DNA from: Roseiarcus sp963775575
GTDB lineage: Bacteria; Pseudomonadota; Alphaproteobacteria; Rhizobiales; Beijerinckiaceae
Direction: 5' to 3'
Assembly: GCA_963775575.1 (NCBI GenBank)
Contig: CAVZJG010000002.1
Location: forward strand, 2,046,001-2,110,000
Length of the DNA stretch: 64,000 nucleotides
A program made the translations under genes and the position numbers. This document shows positions 24,547 through 33,950 of this stretch, in pieces (the stretch's first letter is position 1; each line of letters starts with the position of its first letter). The notes below the pieces were generated by a model. It did no database searches and was not told the origin of the DNA. It saw nothing but the letters and a program-made list of their open reading frames with translations.

Positions 24547-25539
24547 TCACGCGCCTCCCTGGCCGCGCCGACTGCGCCTAGCGCCCTTGGCCGCAGGCGG
24601 GGCGACGAGTTTGCCGAGCGCCGCCTCGATCGTGGCGAGGTCGGGCCGTAGCCCGCGCCGGTATCCGCCGAGCGCATCGCGCATCGCCGCGATGTGGGCG
24701 GGCGTCGTGCCGCAGCAGCCGCCGACGATGCGCGCGCCGGCGTCGATCGCCAGCGCGGCGTAGCGCCCCATCAGCTCGGGCGATCCGGAATAATGCAGAC
24801 GCCCGTCACGCCATTGCGGCAGGCCGGCGTTGGCTTTGGCGATGACGATCGCGTCGGGGCGCGCCTCGGTCATCGCCAGCACTGAGACGACAAGATCGGC
24901 GGCGCCGACGCCGCAATTGGCGCCGATGGCCAACGGCGGCGGCGCGAGATCGTCGAACGCGCGCGCGAAGGCGGCGGGCTCAAGCCCCATCATCGTGCGG
25001 CCCGCGGTGTCGAAGCTCGCAGTCGCCGTGTAGGGCGCGCCGACGGCGATTGCCGCGCGCGCGGCGGCGCGGGCCTCCTCGGGCGCCGACATCGTCTCGA
25101 TCCAGACGACGTCGGCGCCGCCGCTTCTAAGGCCTTCGATCTGCTCGACGAAAATCGCCGTCGCCTCGTCCTCGCCCAAAGGCCCAAGCGGGGCGAGCAT
25201 TTCGCCGGTCGGACCGACCGAACCCGCCACGACGATGGGACGGCCCGCCCGGTCGGCGACGGCGCGCGCATTTTGCGCGGCGCGTTGGCTAAGCTCTCTT
25301 GCGCGCGCGCCCAGATCGCGCAAGCCGAGGCGGCGGCGGTTGGCGCCGAAGCTGTTGGTCAGGATGATGTCGGCGCCGGCGTCGACGAAGCTCCGGTGCA
25401 GCGCGCGAATTCGATCCGGATGCGTCTCGTTCCAAAGTTCGGCGCATTCGCCCGAAGCGAGGCCTGCTTCAATCAGGTTGGTTCCCGTGGCGCCGTCCGC
25501 GAGCAGCGGTCGCCCTTCGGCGATCAGTTTCGACAGCAT
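24547..25539 (-). CDS. Homocysteine S-methyltransferase family protein
   Basis: This 330-aa protein of the BHMT/MmuM/MetH-N family is a TIM barrel using Zn-activated homocysteine. It begins LADGATGTNLIEAG. The Zn ligands are visible as Cys in GANCGVG (about residue 220) and the Cys pair in GGCCGTTPAHI (about 280). Family enzymes move a methyl group from a donor such as S-methylmethionine, betaine or methyl-corrinoid to homocysteine. The start at 25539 is supported by GGGAGG 10 bp upstream. It overlaps the preceding DUF1638 gene by 16 bp. As last gene of the corrinoid operon it is a candidate methyl acceptor enzyme, an inference from context. Confidence 0.85.
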   Translation of the reverse strand: MLSKLIAEGRPLLADGATGTNLIEAGLASGECAELWNETHPDRIRALHRSFVDAGADIILTNSFGANRRRLGLRDLGARARELSQRAAQNARAVADRAGRPIVVAGSVGPTGEMLAPLGPLGEDEATAIFVEQIEGLRSGGADVVWIETMSAPEEARAAARAAIAVGAPYTATASFDTAGRTMMGLEPAAFARAFDDLAPPPLAIGANCGVGAADLVVSVLAMTEARPDAIVIAKANAGLPQWRDGRLHYSGSPELMGRYAALAIDAGARIVGGCCGTTPAHIAAMRDALGGYRRGLRPDLATIEAALGKLVAPPAAKGARRSRRGQGGA

Positions 25540-26276
25540 GGATTCTCGCCTCCCTTGAACCGACATTCGCCAGACGGCGGCGCCACGCGCCGCTCGCCTG
25601 CGCCTTCATTTCGCCCCCTAAACCTGTCCGTGCGTCGCGCCGTCGCGACGGACTCGGCGCCGCCGCCAAGCCCGGTGTAACGGCGCTCGAAAGCGAGGCC
25701 CAGCCGCGCGGCCGCCGCTCCCGCTCGCGCGGTCAGCTCGGGATCGTCAGTCTGGGCGAGATAGACGAGCCGCTTGTAGGCGCGGAAGTAGTCGTCGCGC
25801 AGGTGTGGGAAGCGATCGAGGCCGAGGCCGCGGATCACTAGGCGATCGAAGTGCCGGGCGAGGAAGTCGGTGACGAAGAACGAGCCCGGCTCGTCTTCCA
25901 TCATCGCCGCGATCGCGTCCTCGCCCGCGTACAAGGCGTAGCAGTGCGGTCCGGCGATGCGGGTCGCTTTCTCTTCGGCGAGCACAGCGTCGAGCGCGCC
26001 GCCCGTGCCGCAATCGCCGTATAGCACGAGGATCTCGTCATAGCGCGACCGATTGGCGCGAATCTTGCCCCTGACCGCTTCGGGGATGCGTTCGGGTCGG
26101 TTGTGCAATTGCGCGGGCAGGCACGTGACGTCGACGCCGCCGAGCGGACCGCGCGAGAGCGCAAGCATCTCGCGCGCCAAGGCGCCGCAGGCGATCGCCA
26201 GCGCCTTGCGCGACGGGGCGTCGCGGCGCTGAACTGCGCCTTCAGTTTCCGGACGGTCCGCTCCGGGCCCCATCAT
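25524..26276 (-). CDS. DUF1638 protein (corrinoid methyltransferase-associated)
   Basis: This is a protein of about 250 aa with the DUF1638 domain. Conserved-looking Cys positions are IACGAL (near 30), CLPAQLHN (near 53), LYGDCGTGG (near 88) and GPHCYAL (near 113), followed by FFVTDFLARHFD. The biochemical role of DUF1638 is unknown. Its genes recur beside methylamine/methanol-type methyltransferases and their activators. The start is taken as the ATG at 26276 because GGGAG lies 10 bp before it; the ATG at 26285 is only 2 bp from that site. The last 40 residues are Arg/Gly-rich and overlap the homocysteine methyltransferase start. Confidence 0.78.
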   Translation of the reverse strand: MMGPGADRPETEGAVQRRDAPSRKALAIACGALAREMLALSRGPLGGVDVTCLPAQLHNRPERIPEAVRGKIRANRSRYDEILVLYGDCGTGGALDAVLAEEKATRIAGPHCYALYAGEDAIAAMMEDEPGSFFVTDFLARHFDRLVIRGLGLDRFPHLRDDYFRAYKRLVYLAQTDDPELTARAGAAAARLGLAFERRYTGLGGGAESVATARRTDRFRGRNEGAGERRVAPPSGECRFKGGENPCCRN

Positions 26277-26349
26277 GCTGGGCATAGCTCCCTTAACTAG
26301 CGCGATCCTTGGCGGCGTCGCTTGCCGAGGCGCAGACGCCGCTCGGCGA

Positions 26350-27633
26350 TCAGCCCCGCCCGTTGAACTCCTTCACCGCCTCAAACATCGCGACCATGTT
26401 CTCGACCGGCGTGTTGGCCTGAACGTTGTGGATCGTGTTGAACACGAAGCCGCCGCCCTGCGAGAAGATCTCGCAGCGCTCGAGGACCTCGGCCCGCACC
26501 TCGGCCGGCGTCCCAAACGGCAGCGTCCTCTGCGTGTCGACTCCGCCGCCCCAGAAGACAAGGCGCCCCTTGTATTTCTCTTTCAGCATGCGCGGGTTCA
26601 TGCCTTTGGCCGAGCATTGGACCGGATTGATGATGTCGATCCCCGCGTCGATCATCGAGTCGAAGAATCGCTCCGACGAGCCGCAGGAATGCTTGAACGT
26701 CTTCCAGGTCGTGTTCTTGTGGATCCAGTCGCAGAGCTCGGCGTAATGCGGCTTCCACAAGGAGTCGAACGTCCTGACCGAGCAGAAGGACGACGTCTGC
26801 GTCCCGAAGTCCGCGCCGCAGAGAAAGACCACGTCGATCGCGTCGTCGCCGAGCCGGTCGTGAATTTTCGCCAGGTTCGCGACGCCGACCTCGACCTGCC
26901 GCTCGAAAATCTTGTGCACGATGTCGGGACGGCTGGCCGTCAACATGTACCATTCGGCGACGTCGCGCACGCCCTTGGGCTCGATCAGATCGGGTCCCGG
27001 CACCCAGGCGATGTCGCCGAGGTTGGTGTTCGCCAACGAGGCGAACACGGCGTATTCGCCGTTTCCGAGCGCGCGCGCGTCCTCCTCGATCTCATCGAGC
27101 TGCGCCTCGGTCAGCGGCTGATACTGCTCGGTGTTGTCCGAAGGGTCGAGATGGCCGAGGTCGATCGGCTTCTGGCGAATGATCGCGTCGAAGAAGAAGC
27201 CGTCCTTCGGCATGTGCCCGCTGGGCCGGGCCCTGAGATCGCCCTTGGGGTAGATTAGCGTCCCACCTTTTTCCGACTCGACCGTCGTGCGGAAGCCGCC
27301 GGGCACCAGCACCTCGAGCCCGTTGAAGGTCCACGGCTTCCAGTCGCGGTTGTCGAACCCGAAGAACGTGCCGCGGCCCATCAGCGGCGCGACGTCGACG
27401 CCGATCGCCTCCTTGAGGTCGTCCTCGATCAGGCCGAGCATCTGGAATGGCTCGCACACTTTCACCAGCCGCTTTTCGAGCCCGTAATAGTCTCTGAGCT
27501 TGGCGACGCAGCTCGCGTGCATCCCCGTGGTCGCCGATCCGCCAAAGTCCATGGGCACGCCGTCGGGCGGGCGATGGTTGATCGCGTCGAGCACCCGTTT
27601 GCGCTTGGGTCCGATTCTCTTCTCGGGGTTCAT
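26350..27633 (-). CDS. UroD-family corrinoid methyltransferase (MtaA/CmuA-like, Zn-type)
   Basis: This 427-aa uroporphyrinogen-decarboxylase-superfamily protein is a TIM barrel. It carries the zinc-ligand pattern of methylcobamide:thiol methyltransferases: His and Cys in FKHSCGSS (about 313-319) and a Cys in NPVQCSAKG (about 339). True UroD enzymes lack this pattern. Its role would be methyl transfer to or from the partner corrinoid protein encoded 44 bp upstream. A good ribosome site (GGAG) precedes the ATG. It lies second in the operon corrinoid protein, this gene, DUF1638, homocysteine methyltransferase. The methyl donor is not known; methoxylated compounds or methylated sugars are inferred from neighbours. 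Confidence 0.85.
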   Translation of the reverse strand: MNPEKRIGPKRKRVLDAINHRPPDGVPMDFGGSATTGMHASCVAKLRDYYGLEKRLVKVCEPFQMLGLIEDDLKEAIGVDVAPLMGRGTFFGFDNRDWKPWTFNGLEVLVPGGFRTTVESEKGGTLIYPKGDLRARPSGHMPKDGFFFDAIIRQKPIDLGHLDPSDNTEQYQPLTEAQLDEIEEDARALGNGEYAVFASLANTNLGDIAWVPGPDLIEPKGVRDVAEWYMLTASRPDIVHKIFERQVEVGVANLAKIHDRLGDDAIDVVFLCGADFGTQTSSFCSVRTFDSLWKPHYAELCDWIHKNTTWKTFKHSCGSSERFFDSMIDAGIDIINPVQCSAKGMNPRMLKEKYKGRLVFWGGGVDTQRTLPFGTPAEVRAEVLERCEIFSQGGGFVFNTIHNVQANTPVENMVAMFEAVKEFNGRG

Positions 27634-27677
27634 CGCCGCAGCTCCTGTTTCCCGGCTTGCAGGCGTGAGCCCTCGCG

Positions 27678-28319
27678 TCAGTTAAGCAGCCCCACGCACC
27701 GCCGCGCGAGCGCGACCGCGTGGCTCGCCGTCGCCCCGTAGCCATCGGCGCCGATCTCCGTCGCGTAGCGCTCGCTGAGCGGCGCGCCACCCACCAGGAT
27801 CTTCACGTCGCGCCTGAGGCCGGCCGCCTTGATCGCCGCGATCGTCGCCCGCATCGCCCCCATCGTCACCGTCAGCAGCGCGGAGAGGCAGACGATCTGC
27901 GGATGGTGCTCGCGGATCGCCGCCACGAACGCTTCCGGCGCCACGTCCGCGCCAAGGTCGATCACCTGGAAGCCCGCGCCTTCCAACATCGAAGTGACGA
28001 GGTTCTTGCCGATGTCGTGCAAGTCGCCCTTGACCGCGCCGGCGACGACGACGCCCGCGGGCTTTGCGCCCTTCGCGGCGAGCAGCGGCCGCAACGGCTC
28101 CATCGCCACTTTCATCGCCCGGGCGGACAACAGCAATTCGGGGACGAAGAACTCCTCTTCCTGAAAGAGTTTGCCGACTTCGTCCATCGCGGCGATCATT
28201 GTCTCGGAGAGGAGGGCCGACGGTTCGGCGCCGGCGCGGAGTTCCTCTTCGACAAGCGATTGCGCAAGCTGCGCCTTGCCGTCCACAATCGCGTCGAACA
28301 ATCTCTGCGACAACGCCAA
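27678..28319 (-). CDS. Corrinoid (cobalamin-binding) methyl-carrier protein, MtaC/MtbC-like
   Basis: This 213-aa two-domain protein has an N-terminal helical cap (about 1-85) and a Rossmann-like B12-binding domain. The lower-axial-ligand motif DLHDIGKN is near residue 103, with further signatures CLSALLT and VGGAPLS. It matches corrinoid shuttle proteins of methanol, methylamine and aryl-O-demethylase systems in length and layout. The start is TTG at 28319, with GGGGAG about 7 bp upstream. It is the first gene of the minus-strand operon and lies 96 bp from the divergently read reductive activator. It should cycle between Co(I) and methyl-Co(III). Confidence 0.9.
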   Translation of the reverse strand: MALSQRLFDAIVDGKAQLAQSLVEEELRAGAEPSALLSETMIAAMDEVGKLFQEEEFFVPELLLSARAMKVAMEPLRPLLAAKGAKPAGVVVAGAVKGDLHDIGKNLVTSMLEGAGFQVIDLGADVAPEAFVAAIREHHPQIVCLSALLTVTMGAMRATIAAIKAAGLRRDVKILVGGAPLSERYATEIGADGYGATASHAVALARRCVGLLN

Positions 28320-28415
28320 CGCCGTCTCCCCGGGGGGAACGCCATATTTCGTTGTTAGATGAACAACTTCTACAGTATGACACGCGGATAGGAAAGGATC
28401 AAACCGGATAGCCCG
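28320..28415. promoter_or_regulatory. Divergent promoter region of the corrinoid module
   Basis: These 96 bp separate the corrinoid-protein gene (minus) from the activator gene (plus) and are AT-richer than the flanks ('atatttcgttgttagatgaacaacttctacagtatg' region). A short palindrome, GTTGTTAGATGAACAAC (GTTGTT/GAACAAC with one mismatch), could be an operator. No cobalamin riboswitch fold is apparent and there is too little room for one. Confidence 0.4.
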
Positions 28416-29957
28416 ATGAGCGACACCGTCACCATCCGATTGCTTCCTCTCGACGTATCGTTCGCGGCGGAACGCGAATCTCCCCTGCGGTCTTCGCTCG
28501 CCGCCTATGGGGTGGACCTCCCCTGCGGCGGCGCCCGCGCCTGCGGAGGATGCGGCGTCCGCGTGTTGAACGGAAGCCCGGCGCCGACGGCGTAGGATCG
28601 CGACGTCTTTTCGCGCGCCGAGCTCGCCGACGGGTGGCGGCTCGCGTGCAGGCTGCGCGCCGAAACGGATTTGCTGCTGGACATCGGAGGCGCGCCGGCG
28701 TCTGTTCTCGTTGATAATTCCCAGATTGTCGGCGGGAAACGCCAGGGTCTAGGCATTGCCATCGATGTCGGCAGCACGACGATCGCCGCCCAGCTGATCG
28801 ATCGGGCCAGTGGAGCGATTCTAGGAGTCCGCACCGGCCTCAATCCACAGATGGCGCACGGCGCCGACGTCATGAGCCGGGTCCGTTTCGCCCTGGGCAG
28901 CCGGGATTTGACAGACGCCATCCGCCGCTTTCTCGGCGACATGGTTGGCGACCTGGCCGCCGGGCGCGAAATCGCGGAAATCGTTCTCGTCGGCAATACC
29001 GTGATGCATCATCTGTTTGCCGATCTGGATGTCGAGCCGCTGTCGCATGTGCCGTTTGCTTCGGCGTCGTTGGGCGAACAGCGTTTCCACGCGGCCAATC
29101 TGGGATGGCCGCTGTCCAACGTCACGCTGATCCGCTTCCTGCCGTGCCTGGGCGGCTTTGTCGGTTCGGATATCCTGGCCGGCGTCGCGGCGGTCGACCT
29201 CTGCCACGACGGCGCCTTGCGGGCGCTGGTCGATCTCGGCACCAACGGGGAGATCGCGCTGGGGAACCGCGACGGCGTGCTGGTCGCCTCGACGGCGGCG
29301 GGAACGGCCTTCGAAGCGGGCTGCATCCACAACGGCATGCGGGCGGCGAACGGCGCCATCGCTCATGTGACGGTTGACAAGGACGGTCGGCTCGACTGCG
29401 AGGTGATCGGGGGCGGCTCTCCGCAGGGCATTTGTGGAAGTGGCCTGGTCGACGCCGTGGCGAGCGGGTTGACCCTCGGGCGCATCCTGCCCTCGGGCAA
29501 GATTGTCGATGGCTCGCGGATTTTCCCGGTGGCTGGCGATATCGCCTTGTGTCAGGCCGACGTCCGCGAACTGCAACTCGCGAAAGGGGCGATCGCCGCC
29601 GGCTTGCGCATCCTCCTCAAGCGTTGGGGAGCGTCGATGGCCGACATCCAGACGCTGTATCTCGCCGGGGCTTTCGGCAACTTCCTAGAGATCGACAGCG
29701 CCCGCCGCATCGGCCTTCTCGAGTGTCCGTCCCAAGTCGTCACCATTGCCGGCAACACCGCCCTGAGGGGTGCCAAACAAATTCTGGCCGGCAAGGCGCT
29801 GCCGGTCGGAACAGACATCCGCCATGTCACGCTTGCCGCCGACGCCGATTTCGAAGACCTGTTCGTCTCCTGCATGAGGTTTCCCGTCCCTGAAATGGTG
29901 GAAGCGCGTCCGCGTTTTGGCGACCAAGCGCGGCGCGCCGCTGCGGGAGTGGAGTGA
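28416..29957 (+). pseudogene. RACE-type corrinoid reductive activator (2Fe-2S + ASKHA), in-frame amber codon
   Basis: Read through, this is a protein of about 513 aa. It has an N-terminal plant-type [2Fe-2S] domain (CGGARACGGC, C38-x5-C44-x2-C47, with the fourth Cys in RLACRLR near 79). An ASKHA ATPase domain starts at GLGIAIDVGSTTIAAQL. It also contains DLGTNGEIAL, STAAGTAFEAG, GICGSGLVDA and YLAGAFGNFLEID. Such proteins (RACo, RamA-like partners) use ATP to restore Co(I) in inactivated corrinoid proteins. Codon 60 is TAG (28593-28595), where relatives usually have an acidic or polar residue, so one GAG-to-TAG change is enough. Translation could restart at TTG 28671, giving the ASKHA part without the Fe-S domain. 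Confidence 0.82.
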
Positions 29958-30126
29958 CGCCGTGGTTCATGGTCCGCATCTGTTGGCTGCTGGCGCGGGG
30001 AGACATTCTGAGCCGCCTGCAAGAGGCGATCGACGGCGTGACGGATCGCCGTCGTCGCATGGGCGCGCGAACCCTGTTTCCAAGACGACTTTGTGGACGC
30101 CATAATGTTTCCGGAAATTGGCGAAC

Positions 30127-30924
30127 ATGGCTAGCTTCAAACCGGTTCTGCTAAAGCGCCTGTTGGCGATTGGTTGCGAAGTCCTCTACCGCGAAGCCTC
30201 GGCGGCGATTGCGCAAAGCCCCTGCATCGTCGACATCGAGTACATGCCCAAAAGCTTGCACGACATTGGCGAAGGGCCGATGTCGTCGCGCTTGCAAGCC
30301 AGAATTGAGCTGTCGCTCGCGTCGCGGACTCCCGACGCCTGGCCTGACGCCGTCGTTTTGCTCTACGGCCTGTGCAACAACGGAATTTGCGGCTTGCACG
30401 CGCCCGTGCCGATTGTCGTCCCTCGCGCGCACGACTGCATCACGCTCCTGCTCGGTTCCCGGGCGCGCTACGACAAACACTTCCAGGCCAATCCGGGGAC
30501 CTTTTATCGATCGCCCGGTTGGATCGAGCGCGACAGCGACCCCGACGCCAATCCGGCGAGCGTGACCCGCCGCCTCGGCATTACCCATGACTACGCCAAA
30601 CTTGCGGAAAAGTACGGCGAGGACAACGCCAAATACTTGATGGAAACCATGGGCGACTGGTTCAAGCATTATCGCCGCTTGAGCATGATCGACACCGGCG
30701 TTGGCCCCTGCGAGGCGTACCGGACGATCTGCCAAGATCAGGTCAAAGAGAAAAATTGGACTTACGAAGAAATAGCTGGCGATACCGTCTTGATTAGAAA
30801 GCTCCTGTGCGGCGAATGGGACGAGCAGGATTTTCTGATTTTGCAACCCGGCCAGAAGATTGCCGCAAGCAACGACGCCCGTGTGATCTGCGCGGATGTC
30901 GATCGTGATGACGACCATCGTTGA
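30127..30924 (+). CDS. Second DUF1638 protein
   Basis: This 265-aa protein is related to, but clearly distinct from, the DUF1638 protein at 25524-26276. Matching elements are an N-terminal GCEVLYRE block, LLYGLCNNGICG (near 80), RAHDCITLLLGS (near 100) and NPGTFYRSPGWIER (near 120). The Cys positions LYGxC and HDC align with those of the first copy. The function is unknown. It follows the activator gene after a 170-bp gap holding no clear gene, and precedes the second UroD-family gene, mirroring the order on the opposite arm. The ATG at 30127 is chosen; only a weak GGAAA-type ribosome site is visible. Confidence 0.75.
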   Translation: MASFKPVLLKRLLAIGCEVLYREASAAIAQSPCIVDIEYMPKSLHDIGEGPMSSRLQARIELSLASRTPDAWPDAVVLLYGLCNNGICGLHAPVPIVVPRAHDCITLLLGSRARYDKHFQANPGTFYRSPGWIERDSDPDANPASVTRRLGITHDYAKLAEKYGEDNAKYLMETMGDWFKHYRRLSMIDTGVGPCEAYRTICQDQVKEKNWTYEEIAGDTVLIRKLLCGEWDEQDFLILQPGQKIAASNDARVICADVDRDDDHR

Positions 30925-31088
30925 CGCCGACGGTCATAGGAGCTGACCGGCGCCGCGGCTTTCCCCCTCACGAACCGATTCAAGCGGTCCGGCTACGCGG
31001 GTCGCCTTCCCATGCTCGGCAGAGCCTTCAGGACAATTGAAAGAAGCTTCGTTCGCAATTAAGCCTCATGACAAAAGGAAAGTCGATC

Positions 31089-31616
31089 ATGAGCAATGGA
31101 TCGTCCGTTAAACCACGCGATCGCGTCAGCATGGCGCTCAATCATCAGAAGCCCGACCGTTGTCCGATGCAAATCAGCTTCACGCCGGAGTTCGCTCAGA
31201 GATTGCGCGAGGATATGCATCAGGCCGGTCGCTCCGTCCACAATCCCCATGGAGGCGGCAATACCTACGAGTTGGAACGTGCGCTTGGACAGGATCTGTT
31301 GCTCACCTCAGTTGGCTGGGCCAACTTGTATTACGCCAACGAGACCTACGCCGGTGGCAAGGACTCCTATACCGATGAGTGGGGTGTGACGTGGAAGAAC
31401 GTGTCCTATCAGACCCGTTTCGGCGCCGGCTTCTACACTGACGTCGTCGGTCATCCGCTGGCCGACCAACATGCCCTCGAATCCTACCGCCCGCCCGACC
31501 CGCGCCGTCCCGAGCTTTACCGCGAGGCCGAGCGCCTGATCGCCAACCACAAGAACGACTACTGGATCGTTGGCGTGACCGTGACCACCATCTTTGAGCC
31601 CGCATACACCGGATAG
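31089..31616 (+). pseudogene. Second UroD-family methyltransferase-like gene, 5' part
   Basis: The frame from the ATG at 31089, with AAAGGAAAG upstream, gives the N-terminal half of a UroD-superfamily protein. It contains KPRDRVSMALNHQKPDR (the usual opening), then DEWGVTWKN and YRPPDPRRPELY. It stops after TTIFEPAYTG at 31616. The family's next block (...ALRGLEQM) appears in frame-compatible form at about 34241, beyond an IS1380-type insertion. The gene is therefore broken, or two paralogous halves have been joined around the insertion. Confidence 0.8.
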
Positions 31617-31692
31617 TGCATTGATTTCTGGCATTTGTGTCGCGATTCAGCTATTATAATCAGCATCTTAAGCTGATTTGAAGGCTGCTATC

Positions 31693-33048
31693 ATGGCGAA
31701 CCCGGCGGGTGAATCGAGCGAGGGCGTTCTCAGGCTCGATTTCAACCGTCGGCTGACGGTGCAATTTCGCGGTTCGGTCCTCACCTCGGACGCCGGGCTG
31801 CTTGCCTACCGGGAACTCGACGACGCGCTCGGCCTCAGCGTGATGGCAGGCGAAAGGCTCGCCGACGCCCGCACCGGCAAGAACGGCCGTCATGCGCTGG
31901 TCGGCATGCTGCGGCAGGCCGTTTTCGGGCGGCTGGCCGGATACGAAGACGTCAACGACGCCGAGCGGCTTCGGCATGATCCGGCGATGCGTTGGATCGT
32001 TGGCGGGAAGGCGGCCTCGGGATGCGCCGCGTCGGCGAGCCAGATGGGCCGCTTCGAGACGCGCTGGCTTACAGCGGACAAGAACCTTTCCGCGCTCGCC
32101 GATCTCTCCGGCCAATGGATCGACAAGGTTCATGCCCGCCGTCCGCCGAAAGGCGTCGTGCTCGATATGGATTCGAGCGTCAGTCCGACGCATGGCGAAC
32201 AGGAGATGAGCGTCTGGAACGGCCATTACGAATGCACCTGCTATCATCCGCTGTTCGTGTTCAACCAATTCGGCGATCTGGAACGCTGCGCCCTGCGTCC
32301 CGGCAATGTGCACAGCGCCGATGGTTGGGACCGCGTTCTGAAGCCGGTCGTGACGCGATATCAAGGCAAGGTCTCGCGCATCTATTTCCGCGCCGACGCC
32401 GGCTTCGCCAATCCTGAGGTCTATGAGTATCTCGAAGGCGAAGGGATCAGATACGCCATTCGGCTCCCTGCCAACCGCGTCCTACAAGAGCGGATCGGCT
32501 ACGTGTTGAACCGCCCAGTCGGGCGTCCGCCGAACGAGGTGCGGCGTTCCTATGCGAACTTCAAGTATCAGGCCGGAAGCTGGACGAAGTCGCGTCGGGT
32601 GATCGCCAAGGTCGAATGGCATCCGGGCGAACTCTATCCGCGCGTCGGCTTCATCGTCACCAACCTGGCGAGGGCCGCCGAGAACGTTGTCGCCTTCTAC
32701 AACAGGCGCGGCACGTGCGAGCAGTGGATCAAAGAGGGCAAGGGCGCGGTCAAATGGACGCGGCTATCCTGTCGCCTGTTCGCCGCCAACGCCGTCCGGC
32801 TTCAGCTTCATGCCCTCGCCTACAATCTCGGGAATTTTCTGCGCACGCTGGCGACGCCCGAGCCGATCCAGGACTGGTCGCTGACGAGCCTGAAGGAAAA
32901 GCTGATCAAGATCGGCGCGAAGGTCGTCAGCCACGGCCGCTACGTCGCGTTCCAGATGGCCGAGGTCGCCATTCCGAGAAACCTGTTCGCCGACATCCTG
33001 CGGCTGATCGCGGAACTGCGGCCACCGCCGCTCACGACAACAGCGTAA
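31693..33048 (+). CDS. IS1380-family transposase
   Basis: This 451-aa DDE transposase opens FNRRLTVQFRGSVLTSDAGLLAYREL, with the family's helical N-terminus. The catalytic residues are visible as VLDMDSS (first Asp, near 160), YFRADAGFA (second Asp, near 235) and the Glu in CEQWIKEGKGAV (near 345). The length is typical for IS1380. The ATG at 31693 is preferred over an upstream TTG. The gene looks intact. Just upstream lies a palindrome 'aatcagcatcttaagctgatt' that may be part of the element's control region. Confidence 0.88.
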   Translation: MANPAGESSEGVLRLDFNRRLTVQFRGSVLTSDAGLLAYRELDDALGLSVMAGERLADARTGKNGRHALVGMLRQAVFGRLAGYEDVNDAERLRHDPAMRWIVGGKAASGCAASASQMGRFETRWLTADKNLSALADLSGQWIDKVHARRPPKGVVLDMDSSVSPTHGEQEMSVWNGHYECTCYHPLFVFNQFGDLERCALRPGNVHSADGWDRVLKPVVTRYQGKVSRIYFRADAGFANPEVYEYLEGEGIRYAIRLPANRVLQERIGYVLNRPVGRPPNEVRRSYANFKYQAGSWTKSRRVIAKVEWHPGELYPRVGFIVTNLARAAENVVAFYNRRGTCEQWIKEGKGAVKWTRLSCRLFAANAVRLQLHALAYNLGNFLRTLATPEPIQDWSLTSLKEKLIKIGAKVVSHGRYVAFQMAEVAIPRNLFADILRLIAELRPPPLTTTA

Positions 33049-33299
33049 GGCGTTCGATTTGTCACGCGTTCCGTAAAAATCCCCGGGAGAGGTGCGTCTT
33101 GATGACAGAAGATTTGGCAATTCCATCGTTCGGATTGACTTCAGCGCGTCCCAACACGGTTCGCGAACGTGTCGGCGGCGTTCCGGGCTTGCGAAGAACC
33201 CCAAAAAGTCGCATCTTGGGCTTGGTTCGACGGCCATCTGGAGAATGTCGGGTAAGATAGATGGCCAGTCCGCCCGGGCAAGGAGAGGGGATAAATTCG

Positions 33300-33950
33300 A
33301 TGAAGCTGAACATCGTGAGTGTCCTTCTGCTTGGCGGAGCCCTTCTGTGCGGAGGAGCAACAATTTGTTTTAGCGGCCAAACCGACGTTCCGACGGGGTG
33401 GGATACCAATATGCCAAGCATCAATGTGGCCGAGGCCGCGTCTGAAGCCGGTCCGATTTTTCCACAGCGTGTCTGGATCAAACGCGATCCTGACCGGACG
33501 TACATCCTGATCGAAACAAAAGGGTTGAAAGAATACCTTCAGGCGGCCAAAGGTCCAGACCTATTCCTTTCCTTGTATTTTGAAAGCGACGGGAAGATAG
33601 GCAGTTCGGGGAAAACGGTCGCTGGACAAGAGATTTCTGGATTCGATGTAAGCGCTGACTTTTCCACGATGCAGGTTCGAGAGAATGACGGCGGCATCTC
33701 GGCAGTTCTGAACTGCCAAGTGTCGCAATGGGACGGGAAGCAGTTTTCAGGTGACATAACTTGGGGCACACGGTTCAACAGCAGCATGTCTGCGCTAGCA
33801 AGCGGAGACTATGCCAGTTTTACGATCCCTCGGTCAATTCTAGACGTATCTCCCAAGAGAACGCCTGCACGTGTTGCATTTGCGCTACCTGACGCAAAAT
33901 ACGTCCAAGGCAAGTCAGTGATCGTCAACCTACAGATTGCAGACAAATAA
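33300..33950 (+). CDS. Hypothetical exported protein
   Basis: This 216-aa protein starts MKLNIVSVLLLGGALLCGG, a signal peptide with a possible lipobox-like Cys, and has AAGGAGAGG just upstream. The mature part is beta-rich with no recognised domain; the composition is Ser/Gly/Asp-rich, with WIKRDPDRTYILIETKG near residue 60. The base composition is clearly lower in GC than the surrounding island genes, suggesting a separate origin. It sits between the IS1380 transposase and the broken UroD gene. No function is assigned. Confidence 0.65.
   Translation: MKLNIVSVLLLGGALLCGGATICFSGQTDVPTGWDTNMPSINVAEAASEAGPIFPQRVWIKRDPDRTYILIETKGLKEYLQAAKGPDLFLSLYFESDGKIGSSGKTVAGQEISGFDVSADFSTMQVRENDGGISAVLNCQVSQWDGKQFSGDITWGTRFNSSMSALASGDYASFTIPRSILDVSPKRTPARVAFALPDAKYVQGKSVIVNLQIADK

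Noticed and set aside
28320..28415. Cobalamin riboswitch upstream of the corrinoid genes
   Set aside because: The gap is only 96 bp for two divergent genes and shows no B12-box-like sequence or matching secondary structure.
28593..28595. Pyrrolysine codon in the activator
   Set aside because: Pyrrolysine is known in methylamine methyltransferases, not in activators. No pyl genes are in the window, and the site is in an Fe-S domain linker where a GAG-to-TAG mutation is simpler.
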